From an uncultured beta proteobacterium (GTDB taxonomy: Bacteria > Pseudomonadota > Gammaproteobacteria > Burkholderiales > SG8-41): a DNA stretch of 64,000 nt. The position numbers and the translations under genes are program-made. The stretch covers positions 124,001 through 188,000 of the forward strand of contig CAISYC010000064.1 in the NCBI GenBank assembly GCA_903889565.1, read 5' to 3'. Below are positions 45,422 to 56,293 of the stretch, in pieces (position 1 is the stretch's first letter; each line of letters opens with the position of its first letter). The notes beneath the pieces were generated by a model. That model searched no databases, was not told the origin of the DNA, and saw only the letters and a list, made by a program, of their open reading frames with translations.

Positions 45422-46579
45422 TTAACTGCGAACAATTTTCCAGATGCCATCGACACGGCGCAAACGACGGTCACAACCGAGTTCGGCGCGGGACTTCTCA
45501 TGGCCGGGCAGATCGACGATCACCGCCTGCCCTGCCTTGCGCAACGCTGCGATACGCCGCTGCAGCGCGGCATCACGCGGCTTGTATGGCGCAAGGATCG
45601 CCGCCATGACCGTCGGCGCTGCGGCCACCGCCAGCACCTCGCGCAAATCCATGCTGAAGCCGGTCGCCGGTCGCGCGCGGCCGAAGGCCTTGCCCACCTC
45701 ATCGTAACGACCGCCGAGAGCCAACGCATTGGCGCAGCCTTCCGCATAAACGGCAAAAACGACGCCGCTGTGATAATGCAGGCCGCGCAATTCGCCGAGA
45801 TCGAAACAGATTGCCGCGCCGGCATCGCGCATTGCCGCGGCAATCGCGCGCAGCTGCGACAACGCACGGCGGATCTCGGGGTAATCCGGCAACCGCCGTG
45901 CCGCCAGTGTCAGCGCACCGGCGCCACCGGCGAGTTCGGGCAAGGCCAGCAGAGCCGCGCCGTTGCGACGGTCGAGTTTTTGCACATGGCGCGCGAGCGC
46001 CGGCATGTCCTTCGCCTGCACGGCACGGAACAATTCGTCGGCAACCTCGGGGCCGACGCCGGCGCGGCGCACCAGCGAGCGGAACACCGCGACATGGCCG
46101 ATGTCGAGTTGCATACGGTCGATGCCAGCAAAGCGCAGCGCGTCGAGCATCATGCGCTGCACCTCGAGATCGCTTTCAATGCCGGCATGCCCGTAGATTT
46201 CGGCGCCGATCTGCAGCGGCTCGCGCGAACGGTTGATGCCGGCCGGCAGGGTGTGCAACACGCTGCCGGCGTAACACAGGCGGTTGACGCCGCGCCGGTT
46301 CATCAAATGCGCGTCGATGCGCGCCACTTGCGGAGTGATGTCTGCGCGCAGGCCCATGGTGCGACCTGACAACTGATCGACCAGTTTGAAGGTTCTCAGA
46401 TCAAGGTCGTGCCCGGTGCCGGTCAGCAGCGACTCCACATACTCGAGCAGCGGGGGCACCACCAATTGATAACCGTGTGCCTCGAACAGATCGAGCATGC
46501 CCCGTCGCAACGCTTCGATGCGGCGCGCGGGCGCGGGCAGGATATCTTCGATGTACTCAGGCAACAGCCATTTACGCAT
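45422..46579 (-). CDS. hisZ: ATP phosphoribosyltransferase regulatory subunit
   Basis: HisZ is a HisRS-like paralogue that activates the short-form HisG in the first step of histidine synthesis. The 385-residue product has the class II fold with LFEAHGYQLVVPPLLEYVESLL near residue 32, MGLRADITPQVARI near 75 and a C-terminal segment lacking the HisRS anticodon domain. It differs from the true hisS at 53794-55053. Placement between the hflC/DUF2065 genes and purA supports the call. Confidence 0.95.
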   Translation of the reverse strand: MRKWLLPEYIEDILPAPARRIEALRRGMLDLFEAHGYQLVVPPLLEYVESLLTGTGHDLDLRTFKLVDQLSGRTMGLRADITPQVARIDAHLMNRRGVNRLCYAGSVLHTLPAGINRSREPLQIGAEIYGHAGIESDLEVQRMMLDALRFAGIDRMQLDIGHVAVFRSLVRRAGVGPEVADELFRAVQAKDMPALARHVQKLDRRNGAALLALPELAGGAGALTLAARRLPDYPEIRRALSQLRAIAAAMRDAGAAICFDLGELRGLHYHSGVVFAVYAEGCANALALGGRYDEVGKAFGRARPATGFSMDLREVLAVAAAPTVMAAILAPYKPRDAALQRRIAALRKAGQAVIVDLPGHEKSRAELGCDRRLRRVDGIWKIVRS

Positions 46580-46648
46580 GGGTAGTCATGACACTGGCAA
46601 AAAACGGATGGAAGCATACACGCGAAACGGCCGGCGGGCGACGTTGCC

Positions 46649-46834
46649 TCAAAGCAGCAGGGTCAGCATCACCAATCCGGCCAGCATCGAGCTGAGGCCG
46701 ATAAAACGCAACTGCCCGTCCGACAGCTCGGTGACACGACGGAAGGTTTCGCGCCAGACGCCGGGCGCCACAAACGGCAGAATGCCCTCGATGACGAGCA
46801 TCAAACCCAATGCGACAAGCAAGGTATTGGCCAC
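46649..46834 (-). CDS. DUF2065 family small membrane protein
   Basis: The 61-residue protein has two membrane helices (ANTLLVALGLMLVIEGILPF and RFIGLSSMLAGLVMLTLLL) joined by a cytoplasmic loop containing RETFRRVTELSDGQ, the family signature. Function unknown. It is consistently found beside hflC in betaproteobacteria; 30 bases separate them here. Confidence 0.9.
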   Translation of the reverse strand: MANTLLVALGLMLVIEGILPFVAPGVWRETFRRVTELSDGQLRFIGLSSMLAGLVMLTLLL

Positions 46835-46864
46835 TGCACATGCTCCGACCCGGAATCCGGCCGC

Positions 46865-47740
46865 CTATTTTTGCGGCTTGCTGTTCTTGAGATATTTGAA
46901 GAATTCCGAACTCGGGTCGAGCACCATCACGTCGCTCTTGTTCTTGAAACTCTGGCGATAGGCCTCGAGACTGCGATAAAACGCGTAAAACTCGGGGTTC
47001 TGTTCGTAGGCGCGCGCGTAAATCGACGAGGCTTTGGCGTCGCCTTCGCCTTTCATGCGCTGGGCGTCTCGATAGGCCTGGGCGATAATCACTTCGCGCT
47101 GCTTGTCGGCGTCGGCGCGGATCTTTTCGGATTCCGCCGCGCCGGTCGAACGCAGTTCATTCGCGACGCGCGTGCGCTCGGCCTTCATGCGGCCGTAAAC
47201 CGATTCGCTGACCTCGTTGGGCAGATCGACCCGCTTGAGGCGCACGTCGAGCACCTGCACGCCGATTTTCTCGGCGTCTTCGTTGGCCTTCTGGCGCATC
47301 AATTCCATGATCTTGTCACGCTCGCCGGACACCACGTCGTGCACGGTGCGATTGCCGAATTCGGCACGCAGGCCGTCGTTGATGGTCTGCAAAAGGCGCG
47401 TCTGCGCGCGTGATTCGTCGCCGCTGACGCTGATGTAGTACTTCTCGACCTCGGCGATCCGCCACTTGATGAAGAGATCGACCAGCACGTTCTTCTTCTC
47501 GGAGGTCAGGAAGCGCTCCGGCTCCGGCGTGTCGATGGTCAGGACACGCACGTCGAAATAACGCACGTTGTCGATCAACGGCACCTTGAAAGCGAGACCA
47601 GGCTCCTTGATCACGCGGACGATTTCACCAAAACGCAGCACGATCACGTTCTGCCGCTGATCGACCACGAACAGCGACATTGACAGCAACAGCAGCACGA
47701 CCAGCGAGCCGGCTAGCAAACCTGCGACGCTCGTTTTCAT
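46865..47740 (-). CDS. hflC: HflC protein, SPFH-family modulator of FtsH
   Basis: The 291-residue product has an N-terminal membrane anchor (LLAGSLVVLLLLSMSLFVVD), the SPFH domain with RQNVIVLRFGEIVRVIKEPG, and a coiled-coil tail with ERTRVANELRSTGAAESEKIRADADKQREVI, ending in LEAYRQSF and a Ser/Glu-rich end. HflKC forms a membrane cage around FtsH. Its start overlaps the hflK stop by four bases. Confidence 0.97.
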   Translation of the reverse strand: MKTSVAGLLAGSLVVLLLLSMSLFVVDQRQNVIVLRFGEIVRVIKEPGLAFKVPLIDNVRYFDVRVLTIDTPEPERFLTSEKKNVLVDLFIKWRIAEVEKYYISVSGDESRAQTRLLQTINDGLRAEFGNRTVHDVVSGERDKIMELMRQKANEDAEKIGVQVLDVRLKRVDLPNEVSESVYGRMKAERTRVANELRSTGAAESEKIRADADKQREVIIAQAYRDAQRMKGEGDAKASSIYARAYEQNPEFYAFYRSLEAYRQSFKNKSDVMVLDPSSEFFKYLKNSKPQK

Positions 47741-48933
47741 TGGCGAGTCTCCCGGTCACGGCTGCGCAGGGCATCGCGACCGCGGCCCGCGGCGGACGCC
47801 GGCGACTCGGCGCCCGGACTGGCGTCGGCCGGCCTGCTCATCGCATCCACCGGCGGCGGCGGCGTGGGCGCGGCCATCTGCATCAGCTTGTCGAGCGGCA
47901 GATAAAGCATGTTGTTGCCGCCCTTCTGGTCGACCAGAACCTTGCTTGAATTGGTCATGATTTCCTGCATTGCATCGAGATAGAGGCGATCGCGCGTGAC
48001 GCCCGGCGCCTTGTTGTATTCAGCGACGATCTGGCGAAAGCGGCTGGCGTCACCCTCGGCGCGCTCGATCACGCGCTGCTTGTAGCCCTCGGACTCCTGT
48101 TCCAGGCGCGAAGCGGTGCCGCGCGCTTTCGGGATGACGTCATTGGCATAGGCCTGACCTTCGTTCTTCTGCCGCTCGCGATCCTGTCCCGCCTTCACCG
48201 CGTCGTCGAAAGCGCCCTGCACCTGTTCGGGCGGCTGCGCATTTTGCATCGTCACCTTGCTGACGCTGATGCCGGTTTTGTAGCGGTCGAGAATTTCCTG
48301 CATCAGTTTCTGGGCCTGCACGGTAACCTGCGCGCGGCCTTCCTGCAGCACGAAGTCCATGGTGCTTTTGCCGACGATTTCACGGATCGCGGTTTCGGCC
48401 GCCTGCAGCACCGAGTCGTCGGGATAACGGTTTTCGAACAGGTAATCGCGCGGATCTTTCAGCACATACTGCACGGCGAACTGGATGTCGATGATGTTTT
48501 CATCATCAGTCAGCATCAGCGATTCCTTGGGCACCTTGCTCTTGACCGAGTTGCGGTAGCCGATTTCGACCGTGCGCACCTGCGACACATTGACCACTTC
48601 GGCGGTTTCAATCGGATACGGCAGATGCCAGCGCGGGCCCGGATTGGTTTCTTCGACGAATTTGCCGAAGCGCAGCACGATGCCGCGCTGGCTCGCATCG
48701 ACGATATAAAACCCGCTCGACAGCCACACGGCGACGACCAAACCGGCCAGAATGCCGACGCCGCCGCCAAACTGCGCCAAGCCGGGACCGCCGGTGGGCG
48801 GCAGATCGCCGCCCCCGCCCTTGCGGCCGAACATCGCGCTGATCTTGCGGTTGAAGTTGCGCATCAACTCGTCGAGGTCGGGCGGTCCCTGATTGCCGCC
48901 GCGTTTTCCCCATTGCGGATCGTTGATCGACAT
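47737..48933 (-). CDS. hflK: HflK protein, SPFH-family modulator of FtsH
   Basis: The 398-residue protein starts MSINDPQWGKRGGNQGPPDL, the usual betaproteobacterial opening, with a Gly-rich cytosolic stretch, a membrane span near residues 65-85 (GVGILAGLVVAVWLSSGFYI) and the SPFH domain beginning DASQRGIVLRFGKFVE. A Pro/Ala-rich C-terminus follows. ATG 48933 is chosen over upstream in-frame starts. It pairs with hflC and follows hflX. Confidence 0.96.
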   Translation of the reverse strand: MSINDPQWGKRGGNQGPPDLDELMRNFNRKISAMFGRKGGGGDLPPTGGPGLAQFGGGVGILAGLVVAVWLSSGFYIVDASQRGIVLRFGKFVEETNPGPRWHLPYPIETAEVVNVSQVRTVEIGYRNSVKSKVPKESLMLTDDENIIDIQFAVQYVLKDPRDYLFENRYPDDSVLQAAETAIREIVGKSTMDFVLQEGRAQVTVQAQKLMQEILDRYKTGISVSKVTMQNAQPPEQVQGAFDDAVKAGQDRERQKNEGQAYANDVIPKARGTASRLEQESEGYKQRVIERAEGDASRFRQIVAEYNKAPGVTRDRLYLDAMQEIMTNSSKVLVDQKGGNNMLYLPLDKLMQMAAPTPPPPVDAMSRPADASPGAESPASAAGRGRDALRSRDRETRQ

Positions 48934-49028
48934 CAGCGTCGACAGCGCAAAGAGTGCGCGGCGCAAACGCTCGCCGGCGAAGCCGCGGAATGACCGCCAG
49001 TAGGTAGCCATGCTGAACTGATCCTGTG

Positions 49029-50150
49029 TCAAGCCGCCGCGGAGCTTGCAACCTGAATGCGGGTTGCGGCGGCGGATTCTTCCAAAGTCGAACGTAAGAG
49101 ATCCAGTCCGGCGCCGGTCTGGGCGCTGATACGGATCGCGCAAATTTTACCATACTCGTCGCGCTCAACCCGCGCGAAGTCACCGCTCAAATCGATCTTG
49201 TTATAGACGAGAATCTGCGGAATTGCCGCAGCACCGATTTCTGCCAGCACCGCGTTGACGGCAGTGATCTGCTCGTTGCGTGTCGGGCTGCTCGCATCGA
49301 CCACATGCAGCAGCACGTCGGCCTGCACCGCCTCTTCCAGCGTCGCGCGAAACGCCGCCACCAGCGTGTGCGGAAGTTCGCGGATGAAGCCGACGGTATC
49401 CGAAATCACCACCTGCCCCCCGGCCGGCAGAAACACCCGCCGCGTCGTCGTATCCAGCGTCGCGAATAACTGGTCGGCGGCGTAGGCATCGGCGCGAGTC
49501 AACGCGTTAAACAGCGTGCTCTTGCCGGCGTTGGTATAGCCGACCAGCGACACCGACAACAGGTTGGCGCGACGGCGTGAACGTCGCTGCACTTCGCGCT
49601 GGTTGGCGTGACGCGCCAGCTTGTCCTTGAGCACTTTCACCCGCTTGCCGAGCAGCCGGCGGTCCGTTTCCAGCTGAGTCTCACCGGGACCGCGCATGCC
49701 GATACCGCCCTTCTGCCGCTCGAGGTGTGACCAGCCACGTACCAGGCGCGTAGCCAGGTGTTCAAGTTGCGCAAGCTCAACCTGCAACTTGCCCTCATGA
49801 CTGCGCGCGCGCTGCGCAAATATGTCGAGAATCAGACTGACGCGGTCGATCACGCGCACGCCGAGTTTCTTTTCCAGATTGCGCTCCTGCGCCGGCGACA
49901 ACTCGTGGTTGAAAATCACCAGACGCGCGCCATGCGCGTTGAGCGCCATGGCGACCTCGTCGACCTTGCCGCTGCCGGCAAAAAACGCCGGGTCTGGCTT
50001 TTGACGGCGGCCACGCAATGTCGCGGCAACGCCGATACGCGCGCTCTGCGCGAGTTGAACGAGTTCTTCAGTGGATTCGGCGTAACCGGGTTCGCCAAAA
50101 TCGAGGCTAACCAGTACCGCCTGGGAATCGAATCCCGGGCGATCAAACAT
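49029..50150 (-). CDS. hflX: GTPase HflX, ribosome-associated
   Basis: HflX splits stalled 70S ribosomes under stress. The 373-residue product has the N-terminal ATP-binding region, a helical RSHEGKLQVELAQLEHLATRLVRGWSHLERQKGGIGMRGPGETQLETDRR linker type segment near residue 115 (given here only as GGIGMRGPGETQ near 150), and the G domain with GYTNAGKSTLFN near 200 and DTVGFIRELPHTLVAAF near 245. It lies between hfq and hflK in the standard order. Confidence 0.96.
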   Translation of the reverse strand: MFDRPGFDSQAVLVSLDFGEPGYAESTEELVQLAQSARIGVAATLRGRRQKPDPAFFAGSGKVDEVAMALNAHGARLVIFNHELSPAQERNLEKKLGVRVIDRVSLILDIFAQRARSHEGKLQVELAQLEHLATRLVRGWSHLERQKGGIGMRGPGETQLETDRRLLGKRVKVLKDKLARHANQREVQRRSRRRANLLSVSLVGYTNAGKSTLFNALTRADAYAADQLFATLDTTTRRVFLPAGGQVVISDTVGFIRELPHTLVAAFRATLEEAVQADVLLHVVDASSPTRNEQITAVNAVLAEIGAAAIPQILVYNKIDLSGDFARVERDEYGKICAIRISAQTGAGLDLLRSTLEESAAATRIQVASSAAA

Positions 50151-50179
50151 CAGGCGTGCGGCGCCGCGCGAAAAACAGG

Positions 50180-50419
50180 CTAATTCTCAGAGGGCGCGTC
50201 CACCGCAATATTGACCGGACGCGCCGGCACCACAGTCGAAATCGCGTGCTTGTAGACCATTTGCGTGACCGTGTTCTTGAGCAGCACGACATACTGGTCG
50301 AACGATTCGACCTGGCCCTGCAACTTGATGCCGTTGACCAGATAGATGGAAACCGGCACATGCTCCCGGCGCAGGGCGTTCAAAAACGGGTCTTGTAGCA
50401 ACTGGCCCTTGGTACTCAT
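50180..50419 (-). CDS. hfq: RNA chaperone Hfq
   Basis: The 79-residue Sm-like protein shows [22 protein letters not shown] and the second Sm motif [16 protein letters not shown]. It pairs small RNAs with mRNAs. Two-gene unit with hflX, 29 bases downstream. Confidence 0.98.
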   Translation of the reverse strand: MSTKGQLLQDPFLNALRREHVPVSIYLVNGIKLQGQVESFDQYVVLLKNTVTQMVYKHAISTVVPARPVNIAVDAPSEN

Positions 50420-50493
50420 GATGGCTCCATCGTGTTATTGGTATTTGTCATATCACTCTACTGCATTTTTACGGCTTGCGCCATAGCGGGCGC

Positions 50494-50510
50494 CCCCACT
50501 GCAAGTGGGG
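50494..50510. repeat. Small palindromic hairpin between der and hfq
   Basis: CCCCAC-TGCAA-GTGGGG is a perfect 6-bp stem, with GGTCAGATCGCCCC next to it. It resembles REP-like GGGGTCAGA-type intergenic palindromes. No T tract follows on the minus strand, so it is not a clear terminator. Confidence 0.45.
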
Positions 50511-50564
50511 TCAGATCGCCCCTATTCAAGGCATTCGGCGCCGGTTTCCGGCGAAGGTCGGCCA

Positions 50565-51917
50565 TTAATGCTTGGCGTGCCGCCGCTCGTACGGATTAAG
50601 CCCCTGCCGGAACTCGATCTTGAGGGGCGCCCCGCGGAGTTTGAACGCATCGCGCAGAAAATGTTCCAGATAACGGCGATAAGTTTCAGGCACCCGCTCC
50701 AGCCCGCTGCCGTGGATGATGACCCGCGGCGGATTGCTCCCGCCCTGATGGGCGTAACGCATTTTCGGCCGGAACATGCCGACCCGCGGCGGCGCCTGGC
50801 GCGCCACCGCGGCCATCAAGGCGCGGGTCAGCTTCGGTGTGGAGAGCTTGGCCATCGCCGACTGATAGGCGGTTTCAATCGAACGGAACAACTGCGGAAT
50901 GCCGGAACCGGCCAGCGCCGAAATGTGATGGACCTCGGCAAAATCCATGAAGTTAAGCGTGCGCGCCAGCGTCTGCTTGGCCCACTCGCGCTGCTGCACG
51001 GAAAGGTTGTCCCATTTGTTGACCGCAACCACCAGCGCGCGCCCGGCGTCGAGCACATAACCGGCAATGTGCGCATCCTGATCAACGATTTTTTCGCTGC
51101 CGTCGAGCACCAGCACCACGACATTGGCATCCTCGATTGCCTGCATGGTCTTCACCACCGAAAATTTTTCGACCGCATCCTCGACGCGACCGCGCCGGCG
51201 CATGCCGGCGGTGTCAATCAGCGTATACGGGCGTCCGCCGCGCTCGAAATCGACGTAAATGCTGTCGCGCGTCGTTCCCGGCACGTCGGACACGACCACG
51301 CGGTCCTCGCCCAGAATGCGGTTGACCAGCGTGGACTTGCCGGCGTTGGGGCGCCCGACCACTGCGATGCGCGGATGCTTGCCAGCCTCCTCGGTCTCGC
51401 CGTCGGCGCGCTGCAACGGCGCATCCGGAAATTCGGCAAGGATCAAATCGGCGAGTTCGCCCACACCCTGGCCATGCGCCGCGGAAATCACCAGCGGGTC
51501 GCCCATCGCCAGTTCGTGAAACTCGGCGCCGACCGCCTCCGGCCGCATGCCTTCGGCCTTGTTCACCACCAGCCACGCCTTGCGCCCGGTCTTGCGCAAC
51601 TGCTCGGCAATCATGCGGTCGTGCGGCGTCAGGCCCTGGCGGCCGTCGACCAGCAGAATCACGCCGTCGGCTTCGTCGATGGCCTGCAGGGTCTGCCGCG
51701 CCATCGACTTGCGGATCACGTCCTCGGTTACCGGCTCGAAGCCGCCGGTATCGACCACCAGGTAACGGCGGTCGCCAAGGCGCCCGCGTCCATAGTGACG
51801 GTCGCGCGTGAGCCCCGGCATGTCGGCAACAATGGCGTCGCGGCTGCGCGTAAATCGGTTGAACAGCGTCGACTTGCCGACGTTGGGGCGGCCGATGATG
51901 ACTAGGGTCGGGATCAT
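50565..51917 (-). CDS. der: GTPase Der (EngA), ribosome assembly
   Basis: Der has two G domains in tandem. In the 450-residue product the first P-loop is [14 protein letters not shown] near residue 8 and the second [14 protein letters not shown] near 188; DTGGFEP and [20 protein letters not shown] are the two switch II segments. The C-terminal KH-like domain follows ([23 protein letters not shown]). It is the last gene of the rlmN-to-der row. Confidence 0.98.
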   Translation of the reverse strand: MIPTLVIIGRPNVGKSTLFNRFTRSRDAIVADMPGLTRDRHYGRGRLGDRRYLVVDTGGFEPVTEDVIRKSMARQTLQAIDEADGVILLVDGRQGLTPHDRMIAEQLRKTGRKAWLVVNKAEGMRPEAVGAEFHELAMGDPLVISAAHGQGVGELADLILAEFPDAPLQRADGETEEAGKHPRIAVVGRPNAGKSTLVNRILGEDRVVVSDVPGTTRDSIYVDFERGGRPYTLIDTAGMRRRGRVEDAVEKFSVVKTMQAIEDANVVVLVLDGSEKIVDQDAHIAGYVLDAGRALVVAVNKWDNLSVQQREWAKQTLARTLNFMDFAEVHHISALAGSGIPQLFRSIETAYQSAMAKLSTPKLTRALMAAVARQAPPRVGMFRPKMRYAHQGGSNPPRVIIHGSGLERVPETYRRYLEHFLRDAFKLRGAPLKIEFRQGLNPYERRHAKH

Positions 51918-51995
51918 GGCCTGTACCGGGTTGACAACACGTGATTCGGAACGCGCCGGTCGCCCGGCAGGTTTACTGTTGCGGCGGGCAAATCG

Positions 51996-53159
51996 TCATT
52001 GCTGGATGGCGATGGCATACACGCCACCCTTCAGCGTCTGCACCAGGATGTTTTCGTCGAGCGGCACCGGCTGCGCGACGATCGGGCTGCCGTCGGTGGC
52101 GATGCGCGCAACAAAAGAACCGTCCTCGCGGGAAAGAAAATGCACATATCCCTGCAGATCGCCAACAGCGACATAACGGCCGACGATCACCGGTGCCGTG
52201 ACATTGCGACCGAACAATTTATCCTGCTTCCAGAGACTGGAGCCGTTGGTGCGATCAAAGGCGACCACTGCGCTCTTGTCGTCGGTGGCGTAGACGTTGC
52301 GCGGATCCATCGTAATACCGGAAACGCTGGAGAAATCGCGCGCCCACAACAAATCGCCTTTTTGCGGACCGAAACAGGCGACGCGCCCCTGATACGCGGC
52401 GGCACAGATCTGGCGGCCGTCGGCGACCGGCAGGCTCGACACATCGGCGACGCGTTCGAGTTCGGTCGCCCCCTTCGGCAATGCCACGGTCGCCTCCCAG
52501 ATCAGGCTGCCGGTCGACGCCGATAACGCAATCAACTTGCCGCCGGGAAAGCCCGCAAACACGGCGCCGTGAAAGGGCTGTACACCGACATGGGTGCGCA
52601 CGGTCAACGGCGGCAGCGTGCGCTGGTATATCCATTTGCGCGTGCCGGTCGAGGCGTCGAATCCGTAAAGGCGGCCGTCGCCGCTGCGCACGATGACGAC
52701 ATCCTGTTCGATCTGCGGCGCGCTCAGGACATCGCTGCTGATCTGCGCCGTCCACAATGCCTTGCCGCTGTGATCAAACGCCAGCACCTCGCCGTTCGGC
52801 GTGCCGACCACCAGCATGCGCGAGTCGCCGCCGACGCCGCCGGAGAGCCGGTTCTTCGCATCGATGCGCGTGAGCTGTTTGCCGTTGCCGCCGTCGATGC
52901 GGGTGATCTGTCCGCTGGCGCCTGCCACCGCTACGGTGACCTCGCCCACCAGCGGCGAAAACACATACTTCTCCGCGGCGCCGGCATTGGCCTGCCACAG
53001 GATCTTCGGCGTCGCGGTCTGTTTGATCACAACCAGTTCGGCCGGCTTGACTGTCGGGCCGCTGCCGAACCAGCGGTCGATATAGTCACCGACCGGCGTC
53101 GAGCAGCCGCCGGCCAGCGCCAGCAGCGGCAACATCAACGCGATGCGGAATCGGCTCAC
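51996..53159 (-). CDS. bamB: Outer membrane assembly lipoprotein BamB
   Basis: BamB is the beta-propeller subunit of the BAM complex. The 387-residue product has a lipoprotein signal peptide with lipobox LAGGC (Cys near residue 19) and PQQ-like repeats of a WD-type propeller, for example GKALWTAQISSDVLSAPQ near 130 and GSSLWKQDKLFGRNVTAP. Its start overlaps the stop of the upstream YfgM-like gene by four bases. Confidence 0.96.
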   Translation of the reverse strand: MSRFRIALMLPLLALAGGCSTPVGDYIDRWFGSGPTVKPAELVVIKQTATPKILWQANAGAAEKYVFSPLVGEVTVAVAGASGQITRIDGGNGKQLTRIDAKNRLSGGVGGDSRMLVVGTPNGEVLAFDHSGKALWTAQISSDVLSAPQIEQDVVIVRSGDGRLYGFDASTGTRKWIYQRTLPPLTVRTHVGVQPFHGAVFAGFPGGKLIALSASTGSLIWEATVALPKGATELERVADVSSLPVADGRQICAAAYQGRVACFGPQKGDLLWARDFSSVSGITMDPRNVYATDDKSAVVAFDRTNGSSLWKQDKLFGRNVTAPVIVGRYVAVGDLQGYVHFLSREDGSFVARIATDGSPIVAQPVPLDENILVQTLKGGVYAIAIQQ

Positions 53160-53797
53160 TTGGCGTCGCCCAGCGCGTCTAGCTTGCCCTGCAGGATGCC
53201 GCGGTACTGGCTCTTCGCGTCGCTCTTGTCGAGCGCCAGCTGATAGGCCGCGCGCGCTTCGGCCGGCTTGCCCTGTGCCACCAGCACATCGCCGCGCAAG
53301 TCGGCATACAGCGCCGCCAGCGCCTCGACCGCAGGGGCCTTCAGCGCCGCCAGCGCGTCATCGAATTTTTTCTCATCCAGCAGCACCACCGCCAGCCGCA
53401 GCCGCGCAAGATCACGCGTGCCGTCGTCCTTGGCGCGATCGATCACGAACTGCAGACGGCTGCGCGCCTCGGCCAGATTGCCGCTGTCAAACGCGGCCTT
53501 GGCCGCAGCGAGTGCGGCGAATTGCGCGTATCCGGTGCGCGGATATTTTTCGGCGATGGCGGCAGCGATGTCCTGCACCTTCTTCGGATCGTTGGCACCG
53601 GCCGCGCCCTGCATCTGTGCGTAGAGTTCGCCCGCCTCCAGCGCCTGCCGATCGCTGTAAGTACGCCAGCCGATCACGCCGCTGACCGACAGCGACGCCA
53701 CGATCACGACGGTCAATATCGCGTTGCCATAGCTCTTCCACCACGCCTTCAATTCGTCGATCTGTTCCTGCTCTTCAAGGTCGTAAACCGCCATCAT
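53156..53797 (-). CDS. YfgM/DUF2133 family membrane-anchored TPR protein
   Basis: The 213-residue product has an N-terminal cytoplasmic stretch ([19 protein letters not shown]), a membrane helix ([19 protein letters not shown], residues 28-46) and a periplasmic TPR-like domain. YfgM associates with the SecYEG translocon and chaperones. Overlaps hisS and bamB by four bases on each side. Confidence 0.93.
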   Translation of the reverse strand: MMAVYDLEEQEQIDELKAWWKSYGNAILTVVIVASLSVSGVIGWRTYSDRQALEAGELYAQMQGAAGANDPKKVQDIAAAIAEKYPRTGYAQFAALAAAKAAFDSGNLAEARSRLQFVIDRAKDDGTRDLARLRLAVVLLDEKKFDDALAALKAPAVEALAALYADLRGDVLVAQGKPAEARAAYQLALDKSDAKSQYRGILQGKLDALGDAK

Positions 53798-55053
53798 TTC
53801 CCCCGGATCAATGCCACCGCCTGCGCCAGCGCGCAGCGCGTCTGTTCGCCGTTGCCGCGCAACGGCTTAACCGTCAGCTTCTGCGCCGCCGCCTCATCAT
53901 CACCGATGATGACGGCAAAACGCGCGCCGCTGCCATCGGCTTTTTTCATCTGCGATTTGAAACTGGTGCCGCCGCAATCGAGCGCCACCGCCAATTGCTG
54001 GTCGCGCAGCCCTTCGGCCACACCGAAGGCGAATTGCGCCGCCGCCGCACCCTGATGCACCAGATAAACATCGATTGCACGCGGCGCAACGGGCTGCGCA
54101 TGTTGCATCAGTTCGAGCAGACGTTCAACACCCATCGCAAAACCGCAGGCCGGCGCCGCTTTGCCGCCGATCTGTTCGACCAGACCGTCGTAACGGCCGC
54201 CGGCGCACACCGTGCCCTGCGCGCCGAGGCCGGCGGTGACCCATTCGAACACCGTGCGGTTATAGTAATCGAGTCCGCGCACCAGCCGCGTATTCAGCGT
54301 GAACGGCACGCCGGCCGCCTTCAGCAGCGTCTGCACGCCCTCGAAATGCGCGCAGGATGCATCGTCGATATCGTCGATCATGCGCGGCGCACCGGCGATC
54401 AATTCCTGCATCTGCGGGTTCTTGCTGTCGAGAATGCGCAGTGGATTGGTATGCAGCCGGCGTTTCGAATCAGCATCCAGCAACGCCTCGTCCCTGCCGA
54501 AATAGCTAACCAGCCGTTCGCGAAACCGCGCGCGCGCCGCGCTGTCGCCAAGCGTATTGAGTTCCAGCGCAACGTCGCCGATGTCCAAATCGCGCCACAA
54601 GCGCGCGCACATTACGATGTGTTCGGCATCGATATCGGGCCCGGCGTAACCCAGCGCCTCGACGCCGACCTGGTGAAACTGCCTGTAGCGGCCCTTCTGC
54701 GGCCGCTCATGCCGGAACATCGGCCCCGTGTAGCACAGGCGCTGCGGGCCGTTATAAAGCAGATTGTGCTCGATTGCCGCGCGCACGCATGAAGCGGTAC
54801 CCTCGGGCCGCAGCGTCAAGCTCTCGCCGTTCATCTGATCGACGAAGGTGTACATCTCCTTCTCGACAATATCGGTGACTTCGCCGATCGAGCGCACGAA
54901 CAGGTCGGTGCGCTCAAGCACCGGCATGCGGATGGTGCGATAGCCGTAGGCGTGCAGCCAGTCGCGCACCGTGTCGTCAAAGCGTTCCCACCAATGCGCC
55001 TGCTCGGGCAGAATGTCGTTCATCCCGCGCACGGCCTGTATGCGTTCGCTCAT
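53794..55053 (-). CDS. hisS: Histidyl-tRNA synthetase
   Basis: HisRS charges tRNA-His. The 419-residue class II enzyme shows [17 protein letters not shown] near residue 9, [14 protein letters not shown] near 76, [29 protein letters not shown] near 103 (motif 2), [15 protein letters not shown] near 258, and a C-terminal anticodon domain. It overlaps ispG by four bases. Confidence 0.98.
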   Translation of the reverse strand: MSERIQAVRGMNDILPEQAHWWERFDDTVRDWLHAYGYRTIRMPVLERTDLFVRSIGEVTDIVEKEMYTFVDQMNGESLTLRPEGTASCVRAAIEHNLLYNGPQRLCYTGPMFRHERPQKGRYRQFHQVGVEALGYAGPDIDAEHIVMCARLWRDLDIGDVALELNTLGDSAARARFRERLVSYFGRDEALLDADSKRRLHTNPLRILDSKNPQMQELIAGAPRMIDDIDDASCAHFEGVQTLLKAAGVPFTLNTRLVRGLDYYNRTVFEWVTAGLGAQGTVCAGGRYDGLVEQIGGKAAPACGFAMGVERLLELMQHAQPVAPRAIDVYLVHQGAAAAQFAFGVAEGLRDQQLAVALDCGGTSFKSQMKKADGSGARFAVIIGDDEAAAQKLTVKPLRGNGEQTRCALAQAVALIRGK

Positions 55054-56288
55054 GACGAAACCGCAGCCTGCGCCGGATAGTGCTCCTGCACGTAGCGGTC
55101 GATCAGCGCCCGGAATTCGCCGGCGATGTTATCGCCCTTGAGCGTCACTGCCTTGACGCCATCGACGTAGACCGGCGCCACCGGGTTTTCACCCGAACCC
55201 GGCAGGCTGATGCCGATGTTGGCGTGTTTGCTTTCGCCGGGACCATTGACGACGCAACCCATCACCGCGACGTGCATGTTCTCCACACCCGGATGGCGCG
55301 TCTTCCACAGCGGCATCTGCGCGCGCAGATAAATCTGGATGTTATCGGCGAGTTCCTGAAAAAATGTGCTGGTGGTGCGGCCGCAGCCCGGACAGGCGAT
55401 CACCAGCGGCGTGAAGGAACGCAATCCCATGGTCTGCAGCATTTCCTGCGCCACCACCACTTCGCGCGTGCGGTCGCCGCCGGGTTCCGGCGTCAGTGAT
55501 ACGCGGATGGTGTCGCCGATGCCTTCCTGCAGCAGCACTGCCATTGCTGCAGTCGAGGCGACGATGCCTTTGGAGCCCATGCCCGCCTCGGTCAAACCGA
55601 GATGCAGCGGATAGTCGCAGCGCACGGCGAGATCGCGGTAAACCGCGATCAAATCCTGCACGCCGCTGACCTTGCACGACAGAACAATGCGATCGCCGGG
55701 CTGGCCGAGCTGCTCGGCCTGTTGCGCGCTGTCGAGCGCCGATTGCACCAGCGCGCGGCGCGTTACGACATCGATTTCATCCGGTTGCGCCTGCTGCGCG
55801 TTGGCATCCATCATGCGCGCCAGCAGCGCCGGATCGAGGCTGCCCCAGTTGACGCCGATGCGCACCGGCTTGTTGTAACGACAGGCGAACTCGATCAGTG
55901 TCGCGAATTGCTCGTCGCGTTTGCTGCCGTGACCGACATTGCCCGGATTGATGCGCAGTTTCGCCAGCGCCTCGGCACAGGCCGGATGCTGCGTAAGCAG
56001 GCGGTGACCGTTGAAATGAAAATCGCCCACCAGCGGCACATCGACGCCCTTGGCAGCCAGCTGGTCGCGAATATGCGGCACCGCCGCCGCCGCTTCTGCG
56101 GTATTGACGGTCACGCGCACAAGTTCGGAACCGGCGCGCGCCAGCGCCGCGACCTGTGCGACGGTACCGGCGATATCGGCCGTATCCGTATTGGTCATCG
56201 ACTGCACGACGATCGGCGCGCCGCCGCCGACGGCAATGCCGCCGATCATGGTCTGACGCGCGCGGCGCCGTTTTTGCACTCCGTACAT
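55050..56288 (-). CDS. ispG: 4-hydroxy-3-methylbut-2-enyl diphosphate synthase
   Basis: IspG (GcpE) is the penultimate enzyme of the MEP isoprenoid pathway, supplying precursors for the crt genes. The 412-residue product has [18 protein letters not shown] near residue 29, and the [4Fe-4S] ligands in CPGCGRTT near 298 and [11 protein letters not shown] near 343. It follows rodZ by five bases. Confidence 0.98.
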   Translation of the reverse strand: MYGVQKRRRARQTMIGGIAVGGGAPIVVQSMTNTDTADIAGTVAQVAALARAGSELVRVTVNTAEAAAAVPHIRDQLAAKGVDVPLVGDFHFNGHRLLTQHPACAEALAKLRINPGNVGHGSKRDEQFATLIEFACRYNKPVRIGVNWGSLDPALLARMMDANAQQAQPDEIDVVTRRALVQSALDSAQQAEQLGQPGDRIVLSCKVSGVQDLIAVYRDLAVRCDYPLHLGLTEAGMGSKGIVASTAAMAVLLQEGIGDTIRVSLTPEPGGDRTREVVVAQEMLQTMGLRSFTPLVIACPGCGRTTSTFFQELADNIQIYLRAQMPLWKTRHPGVENMHVAVMGCVVNGPGESKHANIGISLPGSGENPVAPVYVDGVKAVTLKGDNIAGEFRALIDRYVQEHYPAQAAVSS

Positions 56289-56293
56289 GATTG

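Noticed and set aside
50494-50510. Terminator between der and hfq
   Set aside because: The hairpin is good but has no T tract on the minus strand, so it is listed only as a palindromic repeat.
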